Of a DNA stretch of 64,000 nucleotides, positions 18,748-28,308 are shown one piece after another. How positions within the stretch are numbered: the stretch's first letter is position 1; every line of letters starts with the position of its first letter. Source of the DNA: Paenibacillus dauci (GTDB taxonomy: Bacteria > Bacillota > Bacilli > Paenibacillales > Paenibacillaceae). Both the position numbers and the translations under genes were made by a program. Under the pieces are notes generated by a model. The model had not been told where the DNA came from, ran no database searches, and saw only the letters and a list, made by a program, of their open reading frames with translations. The stretch is from positions 62,001 through 126,000 of the forward strand of contig NZ_LAQQ01000005.1 of NCBI RefSeq assembly GCF_000971985.1, in the 5' to 3' direction.

Positions 18748-20088
18748 TCAGGTCTGCAGCTGCTTGAATTCACTTGGACTAATCCCATAATATTTTTTGA
18801 AAATTTTGCTAAAATGTTCTGGAGATTCATATCCCACTTTGTCTGCTACTTCATAACGGCGCAGGTCGGTACTCATCAATAACTCGCGGCTTTCCTCCAT
18901 ACGCAACTTGATCACATATTCCCATAGTTTGAACCCGGTATATTTTTTGAACAAATAACTCAGGTAATTGGGACTGACATGGTTTTTGCGGGCTACTTCA
19001 TGAATAGTCAGACCTTTCTGGTTATAGTGATTATCAATATAGGATTTGACCTGTGACACAATCAGATTATTGCGCAGGCATTCTGTCTCTGCTTCTTCTA
19101 CAGAGCGGATCGTTTTCCAGTGGTATTTACCATAATAAAATACATAGTGCTCCTGATATTCCTGATGCAGCTCAATAGCACGGTCTGTCTGTATATTCAG
19201 CTGCCTTAAAAAATGAATCCCTCTGAGAATCTGGCTGATTCCTATTACGCAGGGAATACGCAAAAATTTATGGATATGAAAATGCAGACTCTGACCAAGC
19301 GCTTCCAGCTGTCGAATAATGTGGGACATCCGGTCTGCCGCATCCGTCTCTCTCCACTGGAAAATAACACTTAGTTCCTTATCACCCGATTCAAAAATAA
19401 GCGTATTCTCCTGATCTTCCACTTCCAGCAGTTCCTCCGTTACATTCCATATTGCATAACAAAGCCAGCGGTACTCGTCCGGCTGACCCGTAAAAGGAAT
19501 TCCGGCAAAGTTCATTTTCAGCATCGCATAATAAGGACCTTTTAAAGGCAAATACTGCTGCAGTAGTTCCTGCTCCTCCGTATGAATGGAGCCGGTAAGG
19601 AGTCTATTCAGCAGCTCATATTGACGCTCTGGCAGACGCTCCATTTTGAAACGGGCCGAATGAGCGGGGATAGTATAGACTGGCTGTCCCGTCCTCTGCT
19701 CCGATACAGCTGGCTTATCCAGATGAATAAGCACCTCACGTATGCAATCAAGAAACTGCTCGGAATTCAGCGGTTTGATCAGATAACTGCGTACTCCGAG
19801 CCGGATTGCTGTCTGGGCATACTCGAACTGTTCATGAACCGATATAACGATTAACTGAATATCCGGTTGCAGCATACGTATCTGCTGCATAAGCTCAATA
19901 CCGGACAGATCGCGAGTATGTACGTCACTGATCAAGAGATCAATATGGCATTCACGAGCATAAGTAAGCGCTTCCTTTCCGCTGGATGTTGTATAGATAT
20001 GTCCTATATTTAGACCGGAGGATAACATTAATTTTATGAGCAGTTGAATCATCATGGGTTCTTCATCCACTATTAGAATATTATACAC
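18748..20088 (-). CDS. orphan response regulator, YesN/AraC type
   Basis: A 446-aa two-component response regulator: receiver domain (residues 1-120, NILIVDEEPMM; phospho-acceptor Asp in LLISDVHTRDLSG; Lys in YLIKPLNSEQF), a middle linker of about 220 residues, and a C-terminal AraC-type double helix-turn-helix (EVARKNHVSPNYLSYLFKKY; PEHFSKIFKKYYGISPSEFK). These usually pair with a sensor kinase next door and control sugar uptake in Paenibacillus, but no kinase is adjacent. The GTG at 20086-20088 has AGGAGGT 6 bases upstream and begins at the receiver. Confidence 0.85.
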   Translation of the reverse strand: MYNILIVDEEPMMIQLLIKLMLSSGLNIGHIYTTSSGKEALTYARECHIDLLISDVHTRDLSGIELMQQIRMLQPDIQLIVISVHEQFEYAQTAIRLGVRSYLIKPLNSEQFLDCIREVLIHLDKPAVSEQRTGQPVYTIPAHSARFKMERLPERQYELLNRLLTGSIHTEEQELLQQYLPLKGPYYAMLKMNFAGIPFTGQPDEYRWLCYAIWNVTEELLEVEDQENTLIFESGDKELSVIFQWRETDAADRMSHIIRQLEALGQSLHFHIHKFLRIPCVIGISQILRGIHFLRQLNIQTDRAIELHQEYQEHYVFYYGKYHWKTIRSVEEAETECLRNNLIVSQVKSYIDNHYNQKGLTIHEVARKNHVSPNYLSYLFKKYTGFKLWEYVIKLRMEESRELLMSTDLRRYEVADKVGYESPEHFSKIFKKYYGISPSEFKQLQT

Positions 20089-20230
20089 AGTGCAACCTCC
20101 TATGATGTAAGATAGATGCATTAATTCCATAGTATTACATTTCATACTAGACCTAATATAACAGAAGTTTAAGCGCTTTAATATGGTAAATATTTAAGTT
20201 ATGCTTTTAGGTATCACCTTACCTATACGC

Positions 20231-20264
20231 AAAAAAGTCTGACCCTGTTTAGGCCAGACTTTTT
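20231..20264 (-). terminator. terminator after the YumC/YcgT-like gene
   Basis: Stem AAAAAGTCTG/CAGACTTTTT with a 13-base loop; A-run on the left gives T on the minus strand. Confidence 0.75.
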
Positions 20265-20322
20265 ATATTTGTGCTATGAAGCAGCTACACAGACTATTAT
20301 TATCTACAAAATAGTATTGTAA

Positions 20323-21363
20323 TCAGGATCTTACCGGCTGTTGTTCGAGTTCACGGTTCTTCTCTGCGAATTTTTTGTTATGTGAAGAGACATATGCCTG
20401 ATCATAAGCTTCGGGTTCCAGATACTTTTTGACACTGTTTACTGCGGTAGCTCCATCTACAAGCGCTCCGCTGATCAGATGCAGCTTGCCATCGTAATGA
20501 ATCAAATCACCAGCTGCGAATACACCTGGAAGATTGGTCTGACGCTTCTCATCCACAATAGGCTTGCCATGCTCGTCCATCTCTATTCCCCAACTGAGAA
20601 GTGGGCTAAGATCGGTCGTCAATCCGTGATTAACAATAACCGCATCAACAGATAGAATCTCCTGTTCTCCCGTCTCAATATGCGTAATCGTCACTTCTTC
20701 TACCAGAGTGCCTTTTCCCTGCAGTCCTGTCAGTTCGTAGGAAGTAAGCACTCGGGAACAGTTCTGTTTCATCTGCAGTACATTGCGCTCATGTCCTCCG
20801 AACTCTTCCCTGCGATGTACTACGGTAATGCTGGCTGCCAGCGGCTGCAGAGCATTGGCCCAGTCTACGGCAGAATTCCCACCGCCGGAAATCACTACAT
20901 GTTTCCCTGCAAAAATATTCAGTTCCTGTACCGTATAATGCAGATTGGTCACTTCATAGCGGTCAGCACCAGCGAGTTCCAACTTGCGCATTTTGGGAAT
21001 ACCATGTCCCATCGCCAGAATAACTGTACGTGTATAATGGACTTCCCCTGTATTGGAAAGCAGCACAATCGTACCATCCGGCTGACGCTCCAATCGGGTA
21101 ATCTGCTGATCAAGCACGATCGTCGGCTCAAATACCATTGCCTGCTCGGTCAGATTACGAATCAGACCTTCTCCGCTGATCGGTGGTACGCCGCCCACAT
21201 CCCAGATGATTTTCTCCGGATACATCAGGATTTTGCCGCCAAGTGCCGGATTATATTCTATAACTTTTGTTTTCAGATCACGCATTCCACTGTAAAAAGC
21301 ACTATATAAACCGGCCGGTCCGCCTCCGATTATCGTCACATCATATAATTCAAGCTGCTGCAT
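20323..21363 (-). CDS. ferredoxin/flavodoxin-NADP reductase, YumC/YcgT-like
   Basis: A 346-aa FAD/NADPH oxidoreductase of the thioredoxin-reductase-like type 2 FNR group. FAD motif [17 protein letters not shown] at the N-terminus, NADPH motif [17 protein letters not shown] near residue 160, and [13 protein letters not shown] near 285. The CxxC pair of thioredoxin reductase is absent, so reduction of ferredoxin/flavodoxin is expected. The ATG at 21361-21363 has AAGGAGGAT upstream. A perfect Fur box lies 110 bases upstream, as recalled for ycgT in B. subtilis, so iron limitation probably induces it. Confidence 0.85.
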   Translation of the reverse strand: MQQLELYDVTIIGGGPAGLYSAFYSGMRDLKTKVIEYNPALGGKILMYPEKIIWDVGGVPPISGEGLIRNLTEQAMVFEPTIVLDQQITRLERQPDGTIVLLSNTGEVHYTRTVILAMGHGIPKMRKLELAGADRYEVTNLHYTVQELNIFAGKHVVISGGGNSAVDWANALQPLAASITVVHRREEFGGHERNVLQMKQNCSRVLTSYELTGLQGKGTLVEEVTITHIETGEQEILSVDAVIVNHGLTTDLSPLLSWGIEMDEHGKPIVDEKRQTNLPGVFAAGDLIHYDGKLHLISGALVDGATAVNSVKKYLEPEAYDQAYVSSHNKKFAEKNRELEQQPVRS

Positions 21364-21472
21364 GGGTACGTAATCCTCCTTATTTTCATACATTGTGGAT
21401 ATAAATATGCTAGAACAGAAATAGCCCTGTCTATAATAATTATCAGCTATGTACACAGATTTATATTTTAAT

Positions 21473-21487
21473 TGATAATGATTATCA
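21473..21487. promoter_or_regulatory. Fur box
   Basis: TGATAATGATTATCA is a perfect 7-1-7 inverted repeat matching the minimal Fur recognition site of Bacillus. It lies upstream of the YumC/YcgT-like gene; the cardiolipin synthase gene starts about 290 bases away on the other side. Confidence 0.85.
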
Positions 21488-21780
21488 TTATAGATTAGTG
21501 AGAGATCAGATGCAATATAAAATGATTTACAGGTATGCTCTGCTATTCGCTTTCTCCGATATTTTTACGCACTTTGATCTTTTGTATATCAGCGTCATTC
21601 TTTTGAGCTAACTTTGGCTATATGTGCTGATTAGGGTCTTTGATTTGTTTCCCTTTCATTTCAGGGTATATCGATAATCCTCATTATATTTCTTAGTGTG
21701 CTCTATACATTTTTTTGGTATGCTGATTGGTGAACTGTTTATTTATAATCTATTATTCTATATAAGGTGGGAAGCTGGGA

Positions 21781-23232
21781 ATGGCCGATTTTTACGCGCA
21801 TTTCTCTTGGATTTTGCTTGTGATTAACCTTTTTCTTGCGCTGTTCATTGTATTTCTCGAACGACGCAATGTAGGAGCGACCTGGGCCTGGCTCATGATA
21901 CTGTTGTTTATTCCGATTGCCGGCTTCCTTGTCTATCTTTTTCTGGGACAAAATCTTAGTCGTGTCAAACGGTTTCGCCTGCGGAAAGAATTTCGCTCTA
22001 TTATCGAATCTGTAGTGGAAGATCAGCGAATTGAATTTAAAGAAAAAAAGTTTAAGTTCAATGATCCTTCTATCAGTCGCTACCATGAGCTGGTCCATCT
22101 TCATCTTATCAGTAATTATTCGCTGTATACGCAAGATAATGCTGTACGTATCTTCGCGGATGGACGCGAGAAATTCGATGCTCTGTTCGAGGATATTGCC
22201 AATGCGCAGGAGTACATTCATATTCAATATTACATTATCCAAAACGACGATCTGGGTCGCAGACTGCTGGATCTTCTGACAGCCAAAGCTTTGGAGGGAG
22301 TTACCGTTCGTCTGATCTATGATGCCTGGGGTAGTGCCAAAGTGAACAAATCGTTTCTCAAGGATTTTGTAGCCGCAGGCGGACATGCAGCAGCCTTTTT
22401 CCCGCCAAGTATCCCGCTGATTAACTTCAAAGTCAATTATCGCAATCACCGTAAAGTCGTTATTATTGATGGACTTATCGGTTATATCGGTGGCTTTAAT
22501 GTTGGTGACGAGTATTTGGGACTGGTTAAAAAGTTTGGTTACTGGCGTGATACCCATCTGCGTGTAGAAGGTTCTTCTATTCTGCAAATGCAGACACATT
22601 TCCTGCGTGACTGGCATCTTGCCCTGAATACGCATATGTCTGGTGATTTCTCGCTGTTTGCGGTATCCAAACCGTTTACCGGAAATATTGGCATGCAGAT
22701 TGTATCCAGTGGGCCTGATAGCAGTCTGGAGACGATCAAGTACTCGTATATCAAATTAATGTACGAAGCCAAAGAAAGTATTATGATCCAGACGCCTTAT
22801 TTTATTCCGGATGAAAGTATGGTTACAGCGATGAAATCAGCTATCTTATCCGGTGTACAAGTGCATCTGATGATCCCCAAAAAACCCGATCACCAAATGG
22901 TTTATTGGGCTTCCTACTCGTATTTACGTGAATTATTGGAGCTTGATGTTCATTGTTATCTGTATGAAAAAGGCTTTCTGCATGCCAAAACAATGGTCAT
23001 CGATGGCAAAATCGCTTCGGTCGGAACGGCCAATATGGACATCCGAAGTTACAAGCTGAATTTTGAGATCAATGCAGTCGTCTATGATAGCCATACCGCC
23101 AAAAAACTGGAAGATTTATTCCTTAAGGATATTCTCGACAGTCAGGTACTCACGCTGGATGATTATAACAATCGTCCGCTCTATCAGAAAACTGTCGAAT
23201 CATTTGCTCGTCTGTTATCACCAATTTTGTAG
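21781..23232 (+). CDS. cls: cardiolipin synthase
   Basis: A 483-aa membrane enzyme that condenses two phosphatidylglycerols to cardiolipin. Two N-terminal helices (residues 8-30 and 38-58) precede two phospholipase D active sites: H223-K225-D230 in NYRNHRKVVIIDG and H401-K403-D408 in LHAKTMVIDG, each followed by GGFN or GTAN. The order and length are those of ClsA-type enzymes. AAGGTGG precedes the ATG. It stands alone; like mprF it shapes anionic lipid content, but no shared regulation is visible. Confidence 0.9.
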   Translation: MADFYAHFSWILLVINLFLALFIVFLERRNVGATWAWLMILLFIPIAGFLVYLFLGQNLSRVKRFRLRKEFRSIIESVVEDQRIEFKEKKFKFNDPSISRYHELVHLHLISNYSLYTQDNAVRIFADGREKFDALFEDIANAQEYIHIQYYIIQNDDLGRRLLDLLTAKALEGVTVRLIYDAWGSAKVNKSFLKDFVAAGGHAAAFFPPSIPLINFKVNYRNHRKVVIIDGLIGYIGGFNVGDEYLGLVKKFGYWRDTHLRVEGSSILQMQTHFLRDWHLALNTHMSGDFSLFAVSKPFTGNIGMQIVSSGPDSSLETIKYSYIKLMYEAKESIMIQTPYFIPDESMVTAMKSAILSGVQVHLMIPKKPDHQMVYWASYSYLRELLELDVHCYLYEKGFLHAKTMVIDGKIASVGTANMDIRSYKLNFEINAVVYDSHTAKKLEDLFLKDILDSQVLTLDDYNNRPLYQKTVESFARLLSPIL

Positions 23233-23307
23233 GTACTGTATAGACGGATAGATTGCGCACTATGTATATTTTATAATGTGTTATCCAGTAATTTTAGGAT
23301 TTATTCG

Positions 23308-23329
23308 AAAAGAGCCTCATCTCTTTTTC
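23308..23329 (+). terminator. terminator after cls
   Basis: Stem AAAAGAG/CTCTTTT with a 6-base loop ending in T's, 75 bases after the cls stop. Confidence 0.6.
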
Positions 23330-23639
23330 TGAATGTTTTGAAGCGGGAAGCGACTATGATTTGTATTGGATCAGGATGATGCAAGAACTCCAATATTCAA
23401 TTTTTCTATTATGAATTTTTCATATGTTGAAATTACATAATTTTGTGTTGAAAAAGGAATAGTAGTTTCTGGATGCTGTTTAAATTTCTTTCAAATACTT
23501 CAATTTGAAAATCCGATTGAAATATCTTATTTACGTGTTATTCACTCCTTCAGAATAAACTCTTGCGTTTTGTTCTTTTTAAAAATTGACTTGACCTTTT
23601 TGTCATCCACTTCTATAATCGGAAACCAACAACACATTT

Positions 23640-23979
23640 TAGCAATGACCAAAGACATGATTCCCTTCATGCACTGTTCAGAGAGAGAAGCATCTGCTGC
23701 GAGCTTCTTCAGTCGACGGTTGAGGAATTACCCCTTTGCAGCTGTGATATTGAACGGTTACTGAATGGTTTGGTTGATTTTGTACAATCTGTTTATGCAG
23801 GTATGCAAACGACCTTTGTCGCTATTCACGAACCCGGTAAATATCACCGCCTAATCCCCGTTAACGGATTCCAATGAGGATTCTGCACTGTTAGGACATA
23901 CATGTTCTGCAGGCAGATCGAATTAGGGTGGAACCACGAGCCAAGCGCACTCGTCCCTTCTGGGATCGAGTGTTTTTTT
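23640..23979 (+). promoter_or_regulatory. T-box leader of the threonyl-tRNA synthetase
   Basis: A tRNA-sensing leader. The T-box itself, AGGGTGGAACCACG, is at 23925-23938. The stem I block CAGAGAGAGAAGC...GCGAGCTTCTTC (23680-23710) fits the usual CAGAGAG...GAGAR arm. A terminator (stem CACTCGTCCC with GGGATCGAGTG, then seven T) spans 23948-23979, about 100 bases before the gene. Uncharged tRNA-Thr should bind and favour read-through. A candidate Thr specifier ACC lies at 23730-23732 but its assignment is uncertain. Confidence 0.85.
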
Positions 23980-24081
23980 GCGCTTATTTTACCTGATCTG
24001 GCGAATAGGCTGTTAATTCATCTGCTATTACTGCCAACAGCCAGTTCCGGATCACCACTATAATCATTGGAGGTACACATT

Positions 24082-26007
24082 ATGCCTAATTTACAATCTA
24101 TTCATATTCAACTACCTAACGGTTCGGTTCGTGAGACTCATTCTGGTGTTTCAGCCAAAGAAGTCGCCTCTTCCATCAGCAATAGTCTTGGCAAAAGTGC
24201 CATTGCAGCCAAAGTGAATGGACAACTTGTTGATCTCCATACACCTCTGCAAGCCAACAGTGAACTGGAGATTATTACAGCAGAACATGATTTGAGCCTT
24301 CCTATTTACCGACTAAGCGCTGCCCATATCCTGGCTCAAGCGATTAAACGACTGTATGGTGCAGAGCAGGTTAGACTTGGAATTGGACTTGCAGTAACTG
24401 ATGGGTTTTATTATGATTTCGAGCTGGAGCACCCTCTCTCTTCTGCTGATTTTCCGCGGATTGAACAGGAAATGCAGCGAATTATTGCCGAGAATCTTCC
24501 TGTTTATCGAAAAGAGCTGAATCGTGAAGAAGCCATCTCGCTATTTACTGCCCAAGGCGAGCATTACAAGCTGGAAATGATCGCTGATCAGGCAGATGAT
24601 ATATCCTTCTCTGTATATGAGCAGGGTGAATTTATAGATCTGGATCGTGGTCCTCATTTGCCTTCCACTGGCAAATTACAAGCATTCAAGCTGATGAGTG
24701 TAGCTGGTGCTTACTGGCGCGGCGATGCATCGAAGCCTGTACTGCAGCGTATTTACGGTACTGCTTTTGCCAATAAAGCGCAGCTGCAGGCACATCTGCA
24801 ACTGCTGGAAGAAGCACGCAAGCGGGATCATCGTAAGCTCGGACGAGAGCTCAAGCTATTTATGTTCTCGGAGGAAGCACCGGGTATGCCATTTTATCTG
24901 CCTCGTGGAATGGCACTGCGTACAGAGCTGGAGGATTTCTCACGTAGACAACAGTTAAGTCGAGGCTATCAGGAAGTTCGTACACCGATCATGATGAACC
25001 AGCAGCTATGGGAACAATCGGGACACTGGGATCATTACAAGGACAATATGTATTTTTCCCAGGTAGATCAGGAGAGCTTTGCGCTCAAACCAATGAACTG
25101 CCCGGGACATATGCTGATTTACAAAAATGAGCTGCATTCCTATCGTGATCTACCGATTCGCATGATGGAGTTCGGTCAGGTACATCGTCATGAATTCTCG
25201 GGTGCGTTAAATGGACTGATGCGGGTACGTACATTCTGTCAGGATGATGCTCATATCTATGCACTGCCCGAGCAGATTGAGTCCGAGATTCATAAGGCAA
25301 TAGAACTTATCGATGATATGTATGCTGTGTTTGGTTTCCGTTATGAAATTGAGCTCTCTACTCGCCCGGAAGATTCAATGGGTTCCGAGGAATTATGGGA
25401 TCAAGCAGAACAAGCGCTACGCAATGTGCTGGAAGCACGCGGTGTAGATTATCGACTAAATGAAGGTGATGGCGCATTTTACGGTCCGAAGATCGATTTT
25501 CATATTCTCGATGCGCTCAAGCGCAGCTGGCAGTGTGGGACAATTCAGTTAGACTTCCAGATGCCGGAGAAATTCGATTTGTCCTATATTGGAGAAGATA
25601 GCCAACGTCATCGTCCTGTCGTAATTCATCGGGCAATTTATGGATCAGTGGATCGTTTCCTGGGTATTCTGACTGAGCATTATGCAGGTGCTTTCCCGCT
25701 CTGGCTTGCTCCGGTACAAGCGAGAATCCTGCCTGTATCTGATCACTATCTGGATTATGCACTGCAGGTCAAAAAGATTCTTGCGGATGCCGGCCTTCGC
25801 ATTGATGCCGATATTGGCAGCAATAAGCTGGGTTACAAAATGCGTGAAGCCCAGCAGGAGAAAATCCCGTATATTCTGGTTGTAGGGGAAAAAGAACAGC
25901 AATCGGGCAGTGTCAATGTGCGCAAGTACAATGAAGACGCCCAGCATATGATCCCAATCGATGAAATCATCACACAGCTACAGTCACAAATCGCTCAAAA
26001 ATCCTGA
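24082..26007 (+). CDS. thrS: threonyl-tRNA synthetase with altered editing site
   Basis: A 641-aa cytoplasmic ligase: TGS domain (residues 1-65), N2 editing domain (70-240), class II catalytic core and anticodon-binding domain. The catalytic zinc Cys (MNCPGHM), its His partners (GQVHRHEF; VIHRAIYGS) and motif 3 (GSVDRF) are intact. In the editing site, E. coli H73 corresponds to L78 and C182 to D188, while H82 and H192 are kept. It most resembles the Bacillus ThrZ type. The ATG at 24082 has GGAGG 8 bases upstream. Controlled by the T-box leader; possibly a second ThrRS. Confidence 0.92.
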   Translation: MPNLQSIHIQLPNGSVRETHSGVSAKEVASSISNSLGKSAIAAKVNGQLVDLHTPLQANSELEIITAEHDLSLPIYRLSAAHILAQAIKRLYGAEQVRLGIGLAVTDGFYYDFELEHPLSSADFPRIEQEMQRIIAENLPVYRKELNREEAISLFTAQGEHYKLEMIADQADDISFSVYEQGEFIDLDRGPHLPSTGKLQAFKLMSVAGAYWRGDASKPVLQRIYGTAFANKAQLQAHLQLLEEARKRDHRKLGRELKLFMFSEEAPGMPFYLPRGMALRTELEDFSRRQQLSRGYQEVRTPIMMNQQLWEQSGHWDHYKDNMYFSQVDQESFALKPMNCPGHMLIYKNELHSYRDLPIRMMEFGQVHRHEFSGALNGLMRVRTFCQDDAHIYALPEQIESEIHKAIELIDDMYAVFGFRYEIELSTRPEDSMGSEELWDQAEQALRNVLEARGVDYRLNEGDGAFYGPKIDFHILDALKRSWQCGTIQLDFQMPEKFDLSYIGEDSQRHRPVVIHRAIYGSVDRFLGILTEHYAGAFPLWLAPVQARILPVSDHYLDYALQVKKILADAGLRIDADIGSNKLGYKMREAQQEKIPYILVVGEKEQQSGSVNVRKYNEDAQHMIPIDEIITQLQSQIAQKS

Positions 26008-26088
26008 TTGGCAATCGACTGATTGAGAGACATCCATAGACGGGTAACATTAATGAGAAAAGAATATTTGCCAAGGAGGAACCATTGT

Positions 26089-26421
26089 ATGACTCATTCC
26101 AACACCTCAGAATTGATCCGACTGGGCACTCTGGAGATTCAGGCGACTCAGTACGAAGAGAAACCATTTTCTACTCCTGGAACTTCCAGTAATTCGGAGC
26201 GTAAATGGATTTCGTTCGACTTTGTGATTACCGGCAGACAGGAATATCATGATGTAACCACTCTGCTCTATCATCCAACCGTAGAAGTTCAGGTTCCTGA
26301 ACGGCAGCTGCAATTTCAGGCAGCCGTCCACAACTATTTCACGTCGGTTCCCCGGTTGGAGAATGAAAATGATACCGTAGATGTTCACCTTGAACTGGTC
26401 GAGACCATGCCGAACGCCTAG
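26089..26421 (+). CDS. DUF3219 protein (YkvR-like)
   Basis: A 110-aa soluble protein resembling the DUF3219/YkvR family of Bacillus: conserved block EYHDVTTLLYHPTVEVQVPE followed by FQAAVHNYFTSVPRL. No function is known. AAGGAGG lies 9 bases before the ATG at 26089. It starts about 80 bases after thrS on the same strand without a terminator, so it may be read through from it. The hairpin at 26593 follows. Confidence 0.65.
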   Translation: MTHSNTSELIRLGTLEIQATQYEEKPFSTPGTSSNSERKWISFDFVITGRQEYHDVTTLLYHPTVEVQVPERQLQFQAAVHNYFTSVPRLENENDTVDVHLELVETMPNA

Positions 26422-26592
26422 AGCTTTATAAACGAAGAGATGGAACACGTTTTTTACTAATAGCAAGTTATCCATAGCTTGTTTATGCTAAAGCGATTAT
26501 TTCATCTATTGTTCATGCCTTCTATTCAATATTGATCAGCCCCCGTATATATCTTCTATAATATAGAAGCAAACCTTGAGAACGCATATTAA

Positions 26593-26635
26593 AAAGGACA
26601 GAATGGCGATATTTACGCCGTTCTGTCCTTTCTTA
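26593..26635. terminator. intrinsic terminator between convergent genes
   Basis: Long stem AAAGGACAGAATGGCG with CGCCGTTCTGTCCTTT (one bulge) and a short loop, flanked by A's and T's; usable from both sides. Confidence 0.8.
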
Positions 26636-26719
26636 CATCCATTATTCTGTACTTCAAATGATTATTGGCAGAATACATATCCAGTAGAGCTAATTTATTT
26701 CCATTTATCTTTCTCTTCT

Positions 26720-27772
26720 TTAATTGTTAGATTTGAAAATCGAACTGTTGATCCAGTTACGGTGTACATAAGCAGGTGAATTATCCAGCGTACCGTACCA
26801 TTTACCATTACGCTGCTCTGTATATTCGGTGTATTGGCTCCAAGGATACGCCTGTTCTTCATTAAAACGAGACACCTGTACATTCTCATAACGCTGATTC
26901 ATTGTAGTTCCCTGTATATTATTGCCGTCGAATGCTTTTTTGGCAATAGAGGTTACCCTTTTGACTGAAGTGGAATCGGTATCGCTATCTGTCCATTTGG
27001 TTGGCGCTATCAGGATCTGTGAATTGTCCACGACAAAATAAGCATTATAATACGTATCTGTACTTACCGTTTTGGCCAGATAAAATTTGACACTTTTGAT
27101 CTGGTTGCCATCATACTTCTGAACGGCAGAATCTCCGTAATAAAAACCATTCGAGCGGATATAAGGCAGCCAGCGATGTGTGCCAGTCTGATAAGCATAA
27201 CCACCCTCAATAGCAGGACCACGTTCTGAATCAAAACCATAATATACCCAAGGTTGTTCCCCTTCGCCCAGACCGCTTACAGCAGGCAGCGTAATATCCG
27301 AAGTAATGCTGTCAAACCCTTCAAAATCGAGCTGACGACGTTCAAATGCTCCTGTTGTTCCGCCATTAATCTGATTTACCGGAAACGTATTGTTCGGATT
27401 GAATTGCGTAACGCTGGTCGTATTATTGACTTCATCATCCCGTTTGGCAGCACCGAGATAACCTCTTTTGGAGCTATATACTTCACCGGTTACGGTCATA
27501 TACGTATAATCCGCATTTTTCAACTGCTCCGCTTCACTTGTTTGTGATGCTGAAGCAGCGGAAGTAGATCCTGATGTAGAAGTGCCCGCTATATCCCGTA
27601 CAACTGCCTGTTTCTGCTGCTGGAAAAAAGCAGAATCAATCTCCTGTGCAGCAGCAGGTGATGATGATGTTTGTTGATTCACAGAAGTATTGCTCTCTGC
27701 GTAGGCAGTTGCCAAAGGCAATCCAAGTAATGCTGTCATTCCAATCGATAATACCATTTTAGCTGTTTTCAT
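26720..27772 (-). CDS. secreted protein, possibly YrpD-like
   Basis: A 350-aa exported protein. Signal peptide MKTAKMVLSIGMTALLGLPL with cleavage near AYA (residue 25), then a Ser/Ala/Gln-rich linker (27-80), then a soluble domain rich in Tyr and Trp (GGYAYQTGTHRWLPYIRSNG, IKSVKFYLAKTVSTDTYYNA). The domain recalls YrpD-family secreted proteins of Bacillus, whose function is unknown; this is a weak identification. GAAAGGA precedes the ATG. It stands alone. Confidence 0.6.
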   Translation of the reverse strand: MKTAKMVLSIGMTALLGLPLATAYAESNTSVNQQTSSSPAAAQEIDSAFFQQQKQAVVRDIAGTSTSGSTSAASASQTSEAEQLKNADYTYMTVTGEVYSSKRGYLGAAKRDDEVNNTTSVTQFNPNNTFPVNQINGGTTGAFERRQLDFEGFDSITSDITLPAVSGLGEGEQPWVYYGFDSERGPAIEGGYAYQTGTHRWLPYIRSNGFYYGDSAVQKYDGNQIKSVKFYLAKTVSTDTYYNAYFVVDNSQILIAPTKWTDSDTDSTSVKRVTSIAKKAFDGNNIQGTTMNQRYENVQVSRFNEEQAYPWSQYTEYTEQRNGKWYGTLDNSPAYVHRNWINSSIFKSNN

Positions 27773-28099
27773 AAGTATTTCCTTTCAATTCCTTAAGTAT
27801 AGTTGTGCCTCGATCTTTACCTAGATAACCCGGTTAGCTATAATTTCATTCAAGAATGGGTATAAAACCTATATATACATTACCATGTTTTCGCAGTAAA
27901 TTAAAATTTGACGAATTGCATCATGCATATAACATCGAATTTACGCATTTCTTTAATTATTGCATCATCATTTTGATACATTTATGAAAATTTCATGTCC
28001 ATTCTAAAAATAATTTTAATTTTCAGTCAAAAAAGTGAAACATTTTATGATTAGGATACGTAATATATAGTATACCTAACCAAAGGTGGGGGGTATTTT
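27773..28099. other. AT-rich intergenic region
   Basis: 327 bases, very AT-rich, divergent promoter region between the secreted-protein gene and the small frame at 28100. No structured RNA recognised. Confidence 0.5.
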
Positions 28100-28210
28100 G
28101 TGAAAAATGTCTTTCAGCTGGATATAAGTACGCTTTTCACAGAGTATGATCGCTTTTGCAAGCTGCAGCTTCTTCTATCTTATAGTAACGTCATTACCGT
28201 TCATCATTAA
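28100..28210 (+). CDS. possible small ORF (36 aa)
   Basis: GTG-initiated frame of 36 codons with an unusually strong ribosome binding site, AAAGGTGGGGGG, about 5-10 bases upstream. The product begins MKNVFQLDISTLFTEYDRF and is otherwise hydrophobic-polar mixed, with no domain. It lies between two genes of secreted proteins. Support is only the binding site and the free space around it; it may not be translated. Confidence 0.3.
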   Translation: MKNVFQLDISTLFTEYDRFCKLQLLLSYSNVITVHH

Positions 28211-28308
28211 TTCATATTATAATGGTATAGTTACGAAAAGTAATAAAGAATCGGCATGGTAATTACACCACTCAAAACATAATGGATTCACGAAAGGACC
28301 GACCTGAA

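Noticed and set aside
21739-22635. 298-codon frame on the minus strand
   Set aside because: Fully antisense to cls, no ribosome binding site, composition typical of a shadow frame.
23570-23764. 64-codon frame upstream of thrS
   Set aside because: Overlaps the T-box leader and lacks a ribosome binding site.
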